In this document: positions 33,925-45,035 of the stretch, piece by piece | Position numbering within the stretch: the first letter of the stretch is position 1 | Layout of the letters: each line of letters begins with the position of its first letter | DNA from: Rhytidiadelphus loreus | Lineage: Eukaryota; Streptophyta; Bryopsida; Hypnales; Hylocomiaceae | Length of the DNA stretch: 64,000 bases | Direction: 5' to 3' | Assembly: GCA_947034895.1 (NCBI GenBank) | Contig: OX344763.1 | Coordinates: 62,453,093-62,517,092, forward strand | Notes under the pieces: model-generated | The model's database searches: none | What the model was told of the DNA's origin: nothing | What the model saw: the letters and a program-made list of their open reading frames with translations, nothing else | Translations under genes and position numbers: made by a program

Positions 33925-36405
33925 TTACTTCTTAGAAGAACTTGCTTCACCATGTGAAGGTTGAAGTGCCTCTTGAAGGACTATCTTCTTCTTTGCACGA
34001 GTTCGTGAAGCTGGCCCTTCCGCATTCAAAATGAATTCCAGGACGTTGGAATCTTGGAGAGCTTGTAGGGTCCTTGTGGTTTGTGGAGAATGTGCTTCCA
34101 AAAGATAGTCCAATGCTTGACTTTGGTAATAAGGTCCATACGTAGAGTCCATGCAAGCCATGTTAGTCATGTCTTCAAGAGAGGCAAATTGATTGCGATC
34201 GGGTCCCCTTTTACCTTCATTATCCCAACGGTGTCCTTCCGGATGAGGACCCCATTTGAATTCTCCCGAGCTCTTCTCGAAGTATCCACCAAGGCATTGG
34301 TAGAAGAATGCCCTTCTCCCTTCATTGTGTGGACCTTTTCCCATCAACTTCGGTGCCACTTTGACAATCTCCGCCGGGTCAGTTTCCTAGTTCAATTGAG
34401 AGCTACTAGGTGCCTTTTCATCATCATGTAGCCCTTGACGCCAGCTCCAAACGAGGTCACGACCCCACAGTGTCGTATTAGTCGTCGTTTCAACGCTATG
34501 TTCCCAAGAAGGTGGCATGTACATCATCAAGTTGAACATGGCATACAAGCGATCATGGAATGGTGCTGAATAAAGTACACAACGTCGTCTAATGAGGCAT
34601 CCCATAAGGAGGCATTGAGGATGGTACACATGTGCACATGACCCGAGAGCCCAACCACCTTCAGGGCCAAATTGCTCTTGACAAATGGGGTATTTTGTAT
34701 GGTCGAGTACGAAAGTTGCAGGTTGTGGCCATAGTAGCTTTTGGTCCTTCACCTCCATGTGACTAGACATTTGCTTTGCATGGTCCCAGCCCTGTTGTGC
34801 CCAATCTATAATATTTGTGTCTGCCAACATCGGCATGTTTTCAGGAAACATGTCATCTAAGAGTGCCCAGGATGTGAGTCCATTCTCACGTTTAGGTAAA
34901 GCTGCAACAAAATTCTTTGAAACCTTATCTAATTCCTTGGCTATTTGCTGTGATCTATCCACGGAGAGAATGCACGCCACCTTCCAATGGTAGTACGTGG
35001 CAACCAATTGATCCAACCGTTGTTGAAGCTTTTCGTTCTACTTTTCAAGGTCTCTTTCTTTGTCACTCTGCCTTGATTGTTGAACTGTTGGAAATGAGAG
35101 TGAATCTTGGGTCCCATGAATATCGTTCGTGTCAGTGGTCGTGTCTCCGCCAATCGTAGTGAGGAACGCACTTCGATTATTTTGCAAAACCTTAGCACGC
35201 TTGGAAGGTGGTGGATGGCAAGGAACATCGTCGGTAAGGTCCCCCACAATTTTGTCTAGATGATGTGGATCATGGTCAACAAAAGCCTCATCCATATCTG
35301 ACAAAGTGAAAGCACCAGCCTGATTTTCTCGCAGGGCTTGAAGCTCGGTAGATTGTCGTGCAATGAGAGCATCTTTCAGTTGGCACTGTCCTTGCAATTT
35401 CTTCAAGTTACTTTCCAATGAAGCAATCTTGTTGTCTTTGATCTATATGATGTTTTGAGCCTTTGCTAGGGTCAGAGTGTTGTGACCTACATCCACTCGG
35501 GATTGAAGAGTTGGTGCACCAACAATTGTTTCACTGGGCCCTTCATCGTTGCAACTGAATTCGAAGACATCACTTGGATTCTGTGCAGGCAATGGTGGAT
35601 TTGAAGCTGATGGAGAAGCCCCTTGTGGTCCAATTCATGTAGTGGAACGTCGCACTCTTGACGATTGTCCCGATTTACGTCCTCGTGATGTTCCGACGCC
35701 GTGGATAATTTCATTCTGATTTGGGGGGAGGCCGATAGGTAGTTCCGTGGCTCGTTCTACCCGAAGCACCCGCGTACCATCTGAATTGTCATCTTCTTCT
35801 GATGACTCTGTGTCAATTTCAACTTGGGCCTGATTCCTAGGAACACTTCGAAAAGGACCCAATCCACCCTCTGGAAAAAGGAGAATTCCTTTTGGTATGC
35901 ACCCGTCCTCTGGACGGGTTACGTGAGGACTAGATTTGATCGTGCTCCAATCGACTTCTTTCTTCAATGCCACTTCAGCATAGGCTCCTCTGGCAAGGAA
36001 AAGAGGGGCCTCATTCCTTTCTACAGAGGCCGTATTGTAGGGAGCTTGCTACAATTCAATGCACCTGTTCACGAATATTTCATTCTCACAGAACTTCAAG
36101 TTCGCCTTGTTGGTGTGTTGATGATGATGATGACGCCATGCTGGAAAGAACTTGCTGATGTGGCACCACTCAATGTAATCTTCGCAAGTTTGTATTGACC
36201 ATGGCTCAGGCTCCTCGTTCCACCTCTTGAAAGCAATGTGGTCAGCACTATTCAACACATGCAATCGCTTTCGGTGACAAGTACCCCTACGCTTCCGTTC
36301 CTTGTCTTTTTGAATCTTTCGCAATCCCAAACCACGACGTGGACGTGGAGCCGGTGGAGGGGCTTCAGCAAGAAATTCTCCAGTGGTATTGTCTCCACTA
36401 GCCAT
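33925..36405 (-). pseudogene. WCHI-family protein 3 with RING-like region, five in-frame stops
   Basis: The ATG at 36405 (ACCATGG context) opens one frame of about 826 codons with no frameshift but five stops: TAG 36049, TGA 35635, TAG 35443, TAG 35038, TAG 34387. Order: basic N-terminus; conserved domain ('YIEWCHISKFFPAWRH', then 'AYAEVALKKEVDW'); acidic/Ser linker ('IDTESSEEDDNSDGT'); coiled coil through 35040 ('DKERDLEK' stop 'NEKLQQRLDQL'); a RING-like segment 'YPICQEQFGPEGG...CAHVYHPQC' in which the first Cys of a C-P-I-C pair appears as Tyr (TGC to TAC, also a G-to-A change); and a C-terminal domain 'HNEGRRAFFYQCLGGYF' not seen in the other two paralogues. If intact it might have been a zinc-binding, ubiquitin-ligase-like protein, but that rests on motif shape only. 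Array R8 lies about 230 bp upstream. Confidence 0.65.
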
Positions 36406-36634
36406 GGTGGGTTGTTGAAATGAAGGTCCTAAAAAATGTAGAGGATTGTTGAAATCAAACCACTAGAAAAAGAACCTTGGATGAAAGTAGTCAAATAGTA
36501 AATTTTCAACACCAAATGCTTATGCATGTAGCCAGAAAGGGATACAAGCCAAGAAGCCTTAGTGATGAACATGGGAGAATGAAGATTCGGCGACTTCATA
36601 TATAGGCGAACCCAGGTGTGGATGCAAAATGGGC

Positions 36635-37022
36635 GCGTGCGGGTCACGTAGGCGACCAGCGGTCCTGGGGGTGACCAGCGGTCCTGGGGGGGCGACTGCG
36701 GGTCCTGGGGGGGGCGACTGCGGGTCCTGGGGGGCGACCGTAGGTCCTGGGGGGGCGCGTGCAAGTGACGAAGGGCGAGTGCGGGTCTTGGATGAGGGCA
36801 AGTGCGCCGACGGGTGCGGGTATCGGCGACCGCGACCTAGTACCCGTGTTCGCCTAAGACCTGTAGTCGCCCCATACCCGCAGTCGCCCCGGACCCGCGG
36901 TCGCCTCACACCCGAATTCGCCCCCACCTGAAGTCGCCCCACCCGAAGTCGCCCTCACCCAAGGTCGCCCCACCCGAAGTCGCCCCCTACCCGAAGTCGC
37001 CCTCACCCGAGGTCGCCCAACA
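36635..37022. repeat. GC-rich core array R8, two halves in opposite orientation
   Basis: 36635-36800 reads GGGGGCGACTGCGGGTCCTG in plus orientation, including GGGCGCGTGC variants; 36850-37022 reads CCCGAAGTCGCCCC in the other orientation. The switch near 36830 makes the array a potential large stem. The half nearer gene 33925-36405 has the orientation seen upstream of the other genes. Confidence 0.85.
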
Positions 37023-37058
37023 TTTGCCACGCGGCTGCCACATGGCAGCCAGGTAAGC

Positions 37059-37200
37059 CTAGGTAAATGGGGGGTAAATTCCAGAAAAGTCAAAGGGTAA
37101 AGTTGACTCTATTAGACGGACGGGCCCCTCTACTAGACGTCTTCGACGTCGAGTTTGTCGAGTTGTCGAGTTGTCCGGGTAGACAACCTTGGTCCTCATT
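37059..37200. repeat. TCGAGTTG-type short repeat beside R8
   Basis: Plus strand TAGACGTCTTCGACGTCGAG followed by repeated TTGTCGAGTTGTCGAG. A related tract occurs at 12322-12362 beside R1 (TAGACGTCGCATGTCGCATG...TTGTCGAGTTGTCGAG). Could be an element boundary; orientation relative to the arrays differs, so the role is open. Confidence 0.45.
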
Positions 37201-37287
37201 TGATATCGTGCTATGAATATCCACATCCGCACTTGGAGAAACTTCTTCCACAATTGTATTAAAATGTGGTGCACTTGACGTGGCTCT

Positions 37288-38661
37288 CTAGGATCTTGTT
37301 TGAACGCGGGGATGGGAGAAATTGACTTTGTCCGATCTATATGAATTATATTCGCATCCAAGTGGCATGTTTGCCTTTCTCTTCTGCAATCCAAATACTT
37401 CTTCACCTTCAAGATGAGGCTTTCTATTGAAAAATTCTTCTACACTTTGAATGTTTGTAATAGCTTCCATTAGCGGCTTTGGATTGCCCATTTGTTTGGT
37501 TGAGCGCTAGGCTATGTAAAGCATTAGCTCCTCCTTCCCTGGTCTTATAGCAGCTTGATTGCCCTTGAGGTATTGATAATACCTTATCATTTGCGTGAAC
37601 GCTCTAACGAAATTGTCTACCGTGGCAATGTATAGATCGTTCTTTCGATTTCCAGATTGTTGAAGCCACTTGTTATGTACAGTCTCAACAAGGTTACACA
37701 ATGGCATTTCTGCTAGCTCTAACTTGCTAAGATCCCAAAAGGAACAATCCATACACAACAATGAATTTCCAAAGATTAGAAACCTATTCAAATATTATCC
37801 TTACAGTTGTTATAAGAACCAAATATTTTTGGTAGTTTCAAATGGACATGCATCACTTCCAAATAGGTATATAGAAATTTACAAGAGAAAGCCCATGGAA
37901 GCACCCCTCTCAGTTCCAAGAGGCCCCTTGAAGGTTCTAACGCCCTGCTTTACTCCTAGGTTCTTGCCTATTTCAAATGACAACCGTCTTCTTAGAAGAT
38001 GAAGATTTTGAATGAGGGAGCCTAGGCTAACACCACTCTTGGTTTGAATGTTTGAATGCCATGAACACTCTCTCAATAAAAGAAAGCCCATATATGCCTT
38101 GCAAGCATTAGTAGAAGGGACAAAAAGGTGTTAGCCAGACCATCCCATTTAGTATCCAAAGGAATCTACAAGATTCAGGAGGCATGTATTGAATGGGACA
38201 TTGTTCTAGATTCTACTTATTGAACAAACATGGTTATAGAAACTCCCCAAAGAGCTTAACAAACAAAAACAACGTATTATTTACAAATGACGGAAGAGGG
38301 AAAGGACTTACAAGTTGAATGAATTTGTCCATTGACGATATTGGAAATGCCAAAAAGAAAGCCACAACTCCAACCGATGTAGTCCTAATTCTACACTGGC
38401 CCCTGATGATAACCACCATGCTTTTATGACTAGGTAACAAGTCTCAGACTCATCGGAAGTGTGGGCGTTCTTGTACTGCTTACAAAGCAACCGATGTTGA
38501 ACTTGTAAGTCCCCACAAATCTCTGCTTTTGTATGTTTTTCCATAGATTGAGTCCAATGAAAGAAGCACATTCTTTTACATTGTTCTATTGGTACAGTAT
38601 TGTCTCCAAATTCGTAGATTGTCCTTATAGCATTCCAATTTGCTTGTACACTATCCACCAT
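37288..38661 (-). pseudogene. MULE-like transposase remnant
   Basis: Minus-strand pieces in order: 38308-38661 ('MVDSVQANWNAIRTIY', 'CFFHWTQSMEKHTK', 'LLCKQYKNAHTSDE', 'LWLSFWHFQYRQW'), a poor region near 38090-37880 ('RRLSFEIGKNLG'), 37507-37791 ('AEMPLCNLVETVHNKWLQQS', 'LYIATVDNFVRAFTQMIRYY') and 37288-37491 ('FFNRKPHLEGEEVFGLQKRK'). The spacing around conserved 'CFFHW' resembles the D-x-H segment of Mutator-like transposases (compare 'C.FH'), and the following segments look like the C-terminal part of the same protein. Several frameshifts and stops; the N-terminal catalytic half is not found upstream. Assignment to MULE is from motif shape only. Confidence 0.42.
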
Positions 38662-39365
38662 AAATTCCTTGATTTGAGTCTTCTCTACTCCATATCTTTC
38701 AAGAACAGAGTTCTAAAACAAAATTTGAGTAGCACAATCTTTGGATTGCAAATCACAAACTACAATGGTCATTCCTTGACAATATGCGGAGTTGTATACA
38801 TGACACACCATGGTTGTCTACCACTTAACAAGTTTGACATGATCAAACATCAACTATGCGTCTTGAAGGTCCCTTGTAGTTTACATTTGTTTCATTAGGT
38901 CAATTCCACTTCCAGGTCTTACTTTTCACATTTTAAAAACAAAAACTTTATCCAAATCCATCCTTTGACTTGAGAATTTACTCTTCTAAACAAATGCCCA
39001 CGTGTTTGACTACCTCAACTTGGTAATGCTATCAATCACTCCAAATCTCCTCAAATATTTAAAAGATGCTACCTCGTTTCAAATACTTGGGAAGCGAAAG
39101 TATTTGCACTTGTCTAAACATCATATTCATTATTTTGGGAGATTGAGGACCTCCCAAAATAACATTGTCTATTGTTGGGTCCTTAAAATGAACTCGAATT
39201 GAAATGAACTTGAAATTATGGAAACTAAAATTTCCAATTGTGTATGACGATTTCCATTAAAACAATAGTTTCTTGTACTTTGGGAATCTCAAGCATTTAT
39301 TGGTTGCAGTGATTAAAGTCATTTTGGATTTAAATGCAAAAATGGTCTGCATTGACCACCAAATC
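38662..39365. other. intergenic DNA with one 12-bp perfect hairpin
   Basis: A 12-bp perfect inverted repeat TTATTTTGGGAG ... CTCCCAAAATAA spans 39129-39161. The same 12-mer forms part of the palindrome arms at 58.4 and 58.7 kb. No gene is supported. Confidence 0.45.
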
Positions 39366-39560
39366 ATGAGTTGAATGGTTGGTTGGAGAAGGCTATCTAT
39401 GTCATTCAGGTGGTCCGAGTTCGAATCTCATTGAACTCGTGTGAGCGGCTAGGACATATATATGACTTGGTGATGCTAGTAAACATAGCAGGCAGGAAAG
39501 TTGTAACAACCAACCGGCCCCCTACCAAAAATTGTGAAAAGTGCTTTACACATTAACAAA
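39366..39560 (+). mobile_element. possible tRNA-derived SINE, different family from module P
   Basis: A-box-like TTGAATGGTTGG (39371-39382) and B-box-like GAGTTCGAATCTC (39417-39429) are in the order and spacing of a tRNA-type promoter; followed by CACCAAC-like GTAACAACCAACCGGCCCCC. No second copy in the window and no target duplication identified. Confidence 0.35.
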
Positions 39561-39961
39561 ATAAAAAGTGGTCTTAATCACTACCAATTTTTTCAACTCG
39601 CATTACTTTCTTAAAAACATTGAGTTCCAAAATCAATTAATAATGAAAAGAAACCAGTATATATAATGTTCCACGAATAATGTAATAAAAAATATATTAA
39701 ATAAAAGAAATATTAAGTTCACTCACTCTGCAAGTGACTACACACAAAATATAGAAGTACTTCCAATACAAATCTATGAAATTTAATCATAATATTCCAA
39801 TCTACACCATCTATTCAATAACATGCGTTAAATAATTATATAAAATCGTCTACGCTTATGCAATAGTATTACCATAGCATAAAACTAAACATACCGTCTA
39901 TCAAACTTTAATTCAAATACTATCTTGGTATCTTCGTAATCCCCCATTAGTACATTAGAGA
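39561..39961. other. AT-rich spacer, nothing recognised
   Basis: Short AT-rich stretch 3' of DUF7869 copy B. Confidence 0.45.
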
Positions 39962-41296
39962 TCAATCGGAAGTGTACGATGCCAAACTGTCATGGATGAC
40001 TTCAATTTGAGCAGTAGGAATTTTAAGGACACATTCCACTGTGTCCTTCTTCACCTTGAACCTCCATGCAGTGACAAGAGAGTTTGTGTCCTCCCATATG
40101 GGATCTTGCGTCTCATCCACTTTCCAACATAGTCTTCTTATAGAGTCCCAACCAATGTAGAATTCCTGAACATTTTGGTCTCGTGATGTGGGCCAAAAGT
40201 ACTGAATTTGGATGCTCGGGATTAGTGAAAGGGTCAAATAAAGCCCTTGCAATCCATATAGGCTTTGTATCAGCATTTGCTGGTCAAAGAGCAACAAAAT
40301 AATGCTTCTAAACATCACGCCTGACACAGAAAGACAGCAACGGGCGATTGCGGCATTGCCCTACAAAGAGATCATCTTCAGCAAACTCTTCACAAACCTC
40401 GCCAACGTCATCAAGTTCATCTTCCTCTACTGCCTCAACTCTAGTAGATGGCTAAAAGCCATCCATCAAGGTCTCATTTGGCACGATTGGCTCTACCAAA
40501 TATGCTTTCACATTCCGCCAATAGAATATCAAATGCTCAAACCATCTTCTATACTCTTAACTCTTGTTGCATAATGCTTCCGAATATTTGATGAATCTGG
40601 ATATGCCCTTAGAGATGTCTTCCACGCCCCGCATTGGAAGGTGGGCGACAAGTAGAGGCTCCCTACGAGGCCATAGACTACCTCCTTCAGAATCTTCTTT
40701 CCACAATTTGATCCCCCCTTCTTCAGGGAGCCAATCACTATCCATACAATACCTTTTGTACTTCACGATTGGAACACCCGTAGAGTTGAGGTAGAATTTA
40801 AATTGTTGAGCCTTCGTGTGGCCAACAAGTGCTTCGTCTCCATCCAAAATTGTGCCTTTTACAAAGGCTTTGAAATTTGGTACCTTCTCAATCAAGTGAG
40901 GAATCGTAGGCATAGAATCCACATCCATGAAGGACTTCATGAGGGATGGGACGGTAGGGAAGCTTTCTTTCTTCAACTACATACTCCATCTCCCAAATAA
41001 AGCATCGATGTCATCATGTGTATGGCCGACCAACATGAAACTCACATACACCTCCCGAAAGATTTTCTTTGCAACTAGGAGGGACCAAAATGCAAAGACA
41101 TACCAATTTTTGTTGTCTCCAGTGGCATTGTCCATTTGAACATTGAGAACTGGAGGAAGAAAAGTCGCTGCAATAGGGACATCCGGTGTAGGACATAGGG
41201 ATGATTGAAAAATTTCAGCTCCTTTTAACACCGCTTCAAAGAGAGGAGCAGAGCATGATCCAACAAACAATTCCCGAAAGTACTTTGGAGGGAGTT
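39962..41296 (-). pseudogene. DUF7869 copy B, C-terminal part (3' of nested element E2)
   Basis: Minus-strand translation: 'DKLPPKYFRELFVG', 'VQMDNATGDNKNWYVF', 'IFREVYVSFMLVGHTHDDID', 'ALFGRW', then TAG at 40977 (Arg in copy A) and continuation in the same frame 'ESFPTVPSLMKSFMD', 'GHTKAQQFKFYLNSTG', 'LPEEGGIKLWKED'. A further piece 39962-40327 has 'IQYFWPTSRDQ' and 'YIGWDS', matching the C-terminal end of copy A. The homologous N-terminal part resumes at 45036 after 3.7 kb of inserted DNA. The Asp in 'MDN' and the 'HTHDDID' cluster are the invariant features of the family. In silico assignment: DUF7869, usually regarded as transposon-derived; biochemical role unproven. Confidence 0.75.
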
Positions 41297-44200
41297 TGTC
41301 GTAGCACAAGAAAGTCAAGTTCCTTCTCTAAGATCGGAAAAGGTCCTAAAGTGACTCGTTTATCATTTCCATAGAGATTTGTCACCAATTATTTAATAAC
41401 TGGAAATACGAACAATGATTACTACAACAACCTCAAATAAAACCTACTCAAATCCGGTCAAAAATCTACTTTGTTATTACTAATCCTGATTCTAGCTCTT
41501 TTCTCCTAATCTTACACTATTTGGAATCTATCTTTAGTCAAAACCGGAACCGGAAACTGGGTAGCTAATCCAACTTCCCTGCATCCTAAAGTGTTATCCT
41601 GGTTTCCTGACAATCATAACCAAAATCGAGTTTAACCTCTGAACCAAGAGGGATCTGCTTATTGTGATTAAAGAAGGAAGCTTAAACCCTACCCTCTGAG
41701 TTTTAGAATGTCAAGAGTGCCACTGAGAAATAAAAATGGACAAACTATAGACTAACACCTAAAATAAACCCAACCGGAACTTCTTCACAACTAAACCGGA
41801 TTTGAATCCGGTTCAGTAGGTCACACAAGGAATCTAGAGTTGAGGGACTAACTAATACTACAACGACGACCTACTGAGCTAGTCTAAATCCTTGGCAGAA
41901 TCCGAGACGGAAGAGTTAGGAAGTTGTTACCTTCCCTATGTGTTTCCAGTTACTAGAGAACCTATCCACTCGGAAACTGAAGTTGTTCGGCAAATCAACA
42001 GTTGTAACTTTAGCCTACTAGGACTATCTCTATTCACGAGAAACACGAACTGATCATACTAATGGATCAGGAAATCATCATCACACGCAAACTCTCTTAA
42101 CAATCCAAAGATTCAGATAAACCCAGTATCCAGACACACTTCCTTCCTACCTATTCCTACAATTCTATCGAACATACTCCAACAGTACCACTAATGGAAA
42201 TACATGCAATCAACCAAATGTGAATCAGAAAAGCTAATTTGAATTGCACAATGCTAGGAAAACAAGGTATGAAAATGCACGATAACAACTAAAAATCTGA
42301 ATCCTAAATAGTCTACAACCCAAGGGACTTTACAACCCAAGGGAATCAAAATCAAAACCCCAGGCAATGACGCGTCATTCTCCTTATCCTCCTCCTCATT
42401 GACTTTCACTAAAGTCCAAAAACTACCCGGGGAAAATGGATCTCAGATCCGCTAAATCTGGATCTAGGCAAGTCCAAAAGAAATTTCCTACTCACCTAAA
42501 AGCAACTTGGAAACTACCTTTCCACCAAAAACTTAGGTTTTCAGCCGCCATCCTAACTATTCTACTTAACTCTAAATCTACTTCTTCTGCCACTTTGCTG
42601 GAGTCTATATTAAAGTGGCGGCATCCTTCTTTGCTAGCTGTTTCCGGGCAGAACTGGAAATATTTGAAGCCCGGCGCTTCTTTCTTTTGGTCTTCTAGGC
42701 CTTCAGTTTTGTCTTCGTCCGTTTTGGGGCTGCTAACTCTTGATCTAGATCCAAATAGGGCTCGGACTCCTCTCCTGTTTTGGAACCAGAATCCTCCTCT
42801 TTTTCCTCCAATTCTTCCTCTTCTTTGGTATCCAACTCAATTGGTCTTTTCTGGGATTCCGCCCTCCTCTTCACTGCTTCACTTGGGGAGGGGGAAACAT
42901 TGGATGTTTTGCTTTGTGGTGTTTCCCGTCCCCCTTCCTTGCCTTTAGCTTGACCTCGAGTTAGAGATCCAAGTGTGGATGTACGCTCAACACCGGATTC
43001 CTGCATAACACTATTTTTGGCAGGTGTAGTGATATCCACACTTCTTGGAGACTTTCTGGACTTATCCCGACCTATTGGCGACAAATAATGACTCTCGGAC
43101 CTTAAGGGTTTAGAGGGAGTACCTTCTTTCCTCTCTGTTAATTTTGGTTTTGTTTTCGATTTTGGAGGCTAACTGACCTCTTCCACTACTCGCCTCATCT
43201 GAACAAGTAACTATTCTATCTGTGAATGGAAAGTAACTAGGACGTTGATGACCTTGTCTCCTACTTTACCTTCTCCTTCTAAGACTTTCTCATCAAAGAG
43301 CTTGGCCTTATTTAGTATCTCGGTATGATGCGTAATAAACTCTGCACTCCGGTCAAGCATCTCTTTTGACCGGATAGAGTTTTTCCTCACTTTTCTGCTT
43401 TTTCTCACTCAACTCTTCCTTTAGGGCAATCACCTCATCCATCAGTCCCGTAATTTCTGCCTTTCCGGCCCTTCCCTCAACATCCTGAATGAGATTCCGG
43501 ACCTGTTCCTCGCACTGACTTACAGGAATTTCTCCTAACAACCTATACACCTGTATTATGGTACCCCTCTCTTTCTCGTATCTCTCCTTGACTTGGGTGA
43601 GATTCTTGATGACCATCTTAAGAGGATCACTTTCCCAGACTAAGTCTCTTTCCTTCCTTTTCTCTCTCTGTGCCTCTTCTCTTTCCCGCTGTTTCGGTTT
43701 TCCCTTGCCAGTATCCTTGGAAGACTCTTCCTTTCTCTCCACGTCTTCTCCCTCTGAGTCTAGTTTCATATCGTGGGCTAGTTTTACTTCCTGAATCTTA
43801 TACTCATGTCGCTCTTGTACCCTCATACAATCATGTGTTTGGTATAAGTGGAAGAGAAATGGGGAAAGACTAGATGGTTTAGTTTTCCCGACTAACCTAT
43901 AGAGTTTCCCTACATGATCCCGCAGCACTAGACCCCAGTCAACTTTCCGGTCTCCGAACAAAGCACCGAAAATTGTATTACCTAAGGTTATGGTGAGCCG
44001 GGTACCCTTGTCCGGACTAAGAATGGGAACCAAAAACTCCAATACCCTTTTCTCTCAGTCGTTCTTGTACTCGCTCACTGTGTACCCATCCTTAGGGTGA
44101 AGAAGGTTCAAGAACTTATCCATTGTATACTTGTCCGTCCTTGAAGCTAGTCCTTCTCCTCCTTTAGTAAACCTATAAACTTCCCGCTAAACTACCGGGG

Positions 44201-45029
44201 TCCACTTGTTCAGAACAGCTCTCATGGTCTTCTTTCACTTGTTCGACTACGGATGTAGCACCTCCCGCACCATCACCTCGTCTTTGAAGTTCCACGGTCG
44301 CTCCAACAATTTGGTGCAACCTAGCTGGCTCAAATCTTCTAACAGATCTGCCCGCTCTTCTGCATCGTCCGAAATCACTGGGCTAACGTTCTTCAATGAC
44401 ACCTTCATGGTCGCAGTCTCCTCCTCGAACTCACTTCCGATCATAGTGGCTTCCTTTCCTTACTTCGAGAGCCCTTACAACAATCTCTCACAACAGCCAC
44501 TGGTTTTGCCACTAAAACGGAACGGAAACGGAAACTATGTCGGGAAACCCGGAAACTACTACACGCAAGAGGAATAAAAAACACCAACAGTGAAAATCGG
44601 AAATGGGCACACGAACCCTAAATGACCTAACTTAAACTCTCTGTTCGGAAATTCCTCCCGTTCCCTACTGTTTGATCCTACCATTCTTGTTTGTTGCCCA
44701 TTAATCCGACCGTTCCCTAATTGCCGAGTACCGTTGATGTATCCTAATTAACTCTAGCTGGCTCCCAATAGTCTACTCATAGTCTCCGCTTCTAATAATT
44801 CCCAGTTCCGGACCCGATTTAGTTTTTCTGATGCATTCGGTAATTCCGGTTCTAGTTCTAGTGCAAGAAAATTAATTTCCTGCTTAACCACTTTATCAAT
44901 TTACGGATTCACTATCTTCTGGTTTCAAATACTATGCTATATACCCGCTTAAGTCTAAGAAAATCGAAAATTTATAAATAAAAAAATAAAATATAAACCC
45001 TATTATATAGTATTTAAGCTAATCGTGAC
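41297..45029 (-). mobile_element. element E2, inserted in DUF7869 copy B
   Basis: Left end TGTCGTAGCACAAGAAAG matches E1 and E3. The right end lies near ...AATCGTGAC (45029), similar to the CACGTTGCGACA end of E3 but degenerate. It divides the DUF7869 reading frame between 'DLELYHD' (right flank) and 'KLPPKYFRE' (left flank), so it is younger than that gene. A clean target duplication could not be read; GTC is shared at both junctions. Interior: about 1.4 kb CCGG-rich non-coding DNA, a minus-strand coiled-coil gene, and a 5' region. Confidence 0.65.
42695..44444 (-). pseudogene. E-element coiled-coil (gag-like) protein, decayed copy 2
   Basis: The ATG at 44444 starts 'MIGSEFEEETATMKVSLK'. 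Conserved landmarks: 'DLSQLGCTKLLERPWNFKDE', TAG stops near 44247 and at 44187-44189 (the latter replacing the Trp of 'KWREVY' in E3), 'PKDGYTV', then the core 'LGNTIFGALFGDRKVDW' and 'LSPFLFHLY' (44000-43850), a Lys/Glu-rich charged stretch, coiled coil ('VIALKEELSEKKQK'), 'LNKAKLFDEKVLE' and a Ser/Glu-rich tail ending at 42695. Several stops and at least one frame change near 43400. Same product as in E1 and E3, function unknown. Confidence 0.62.
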
Positions 45030-45035
45030 TTTTTA

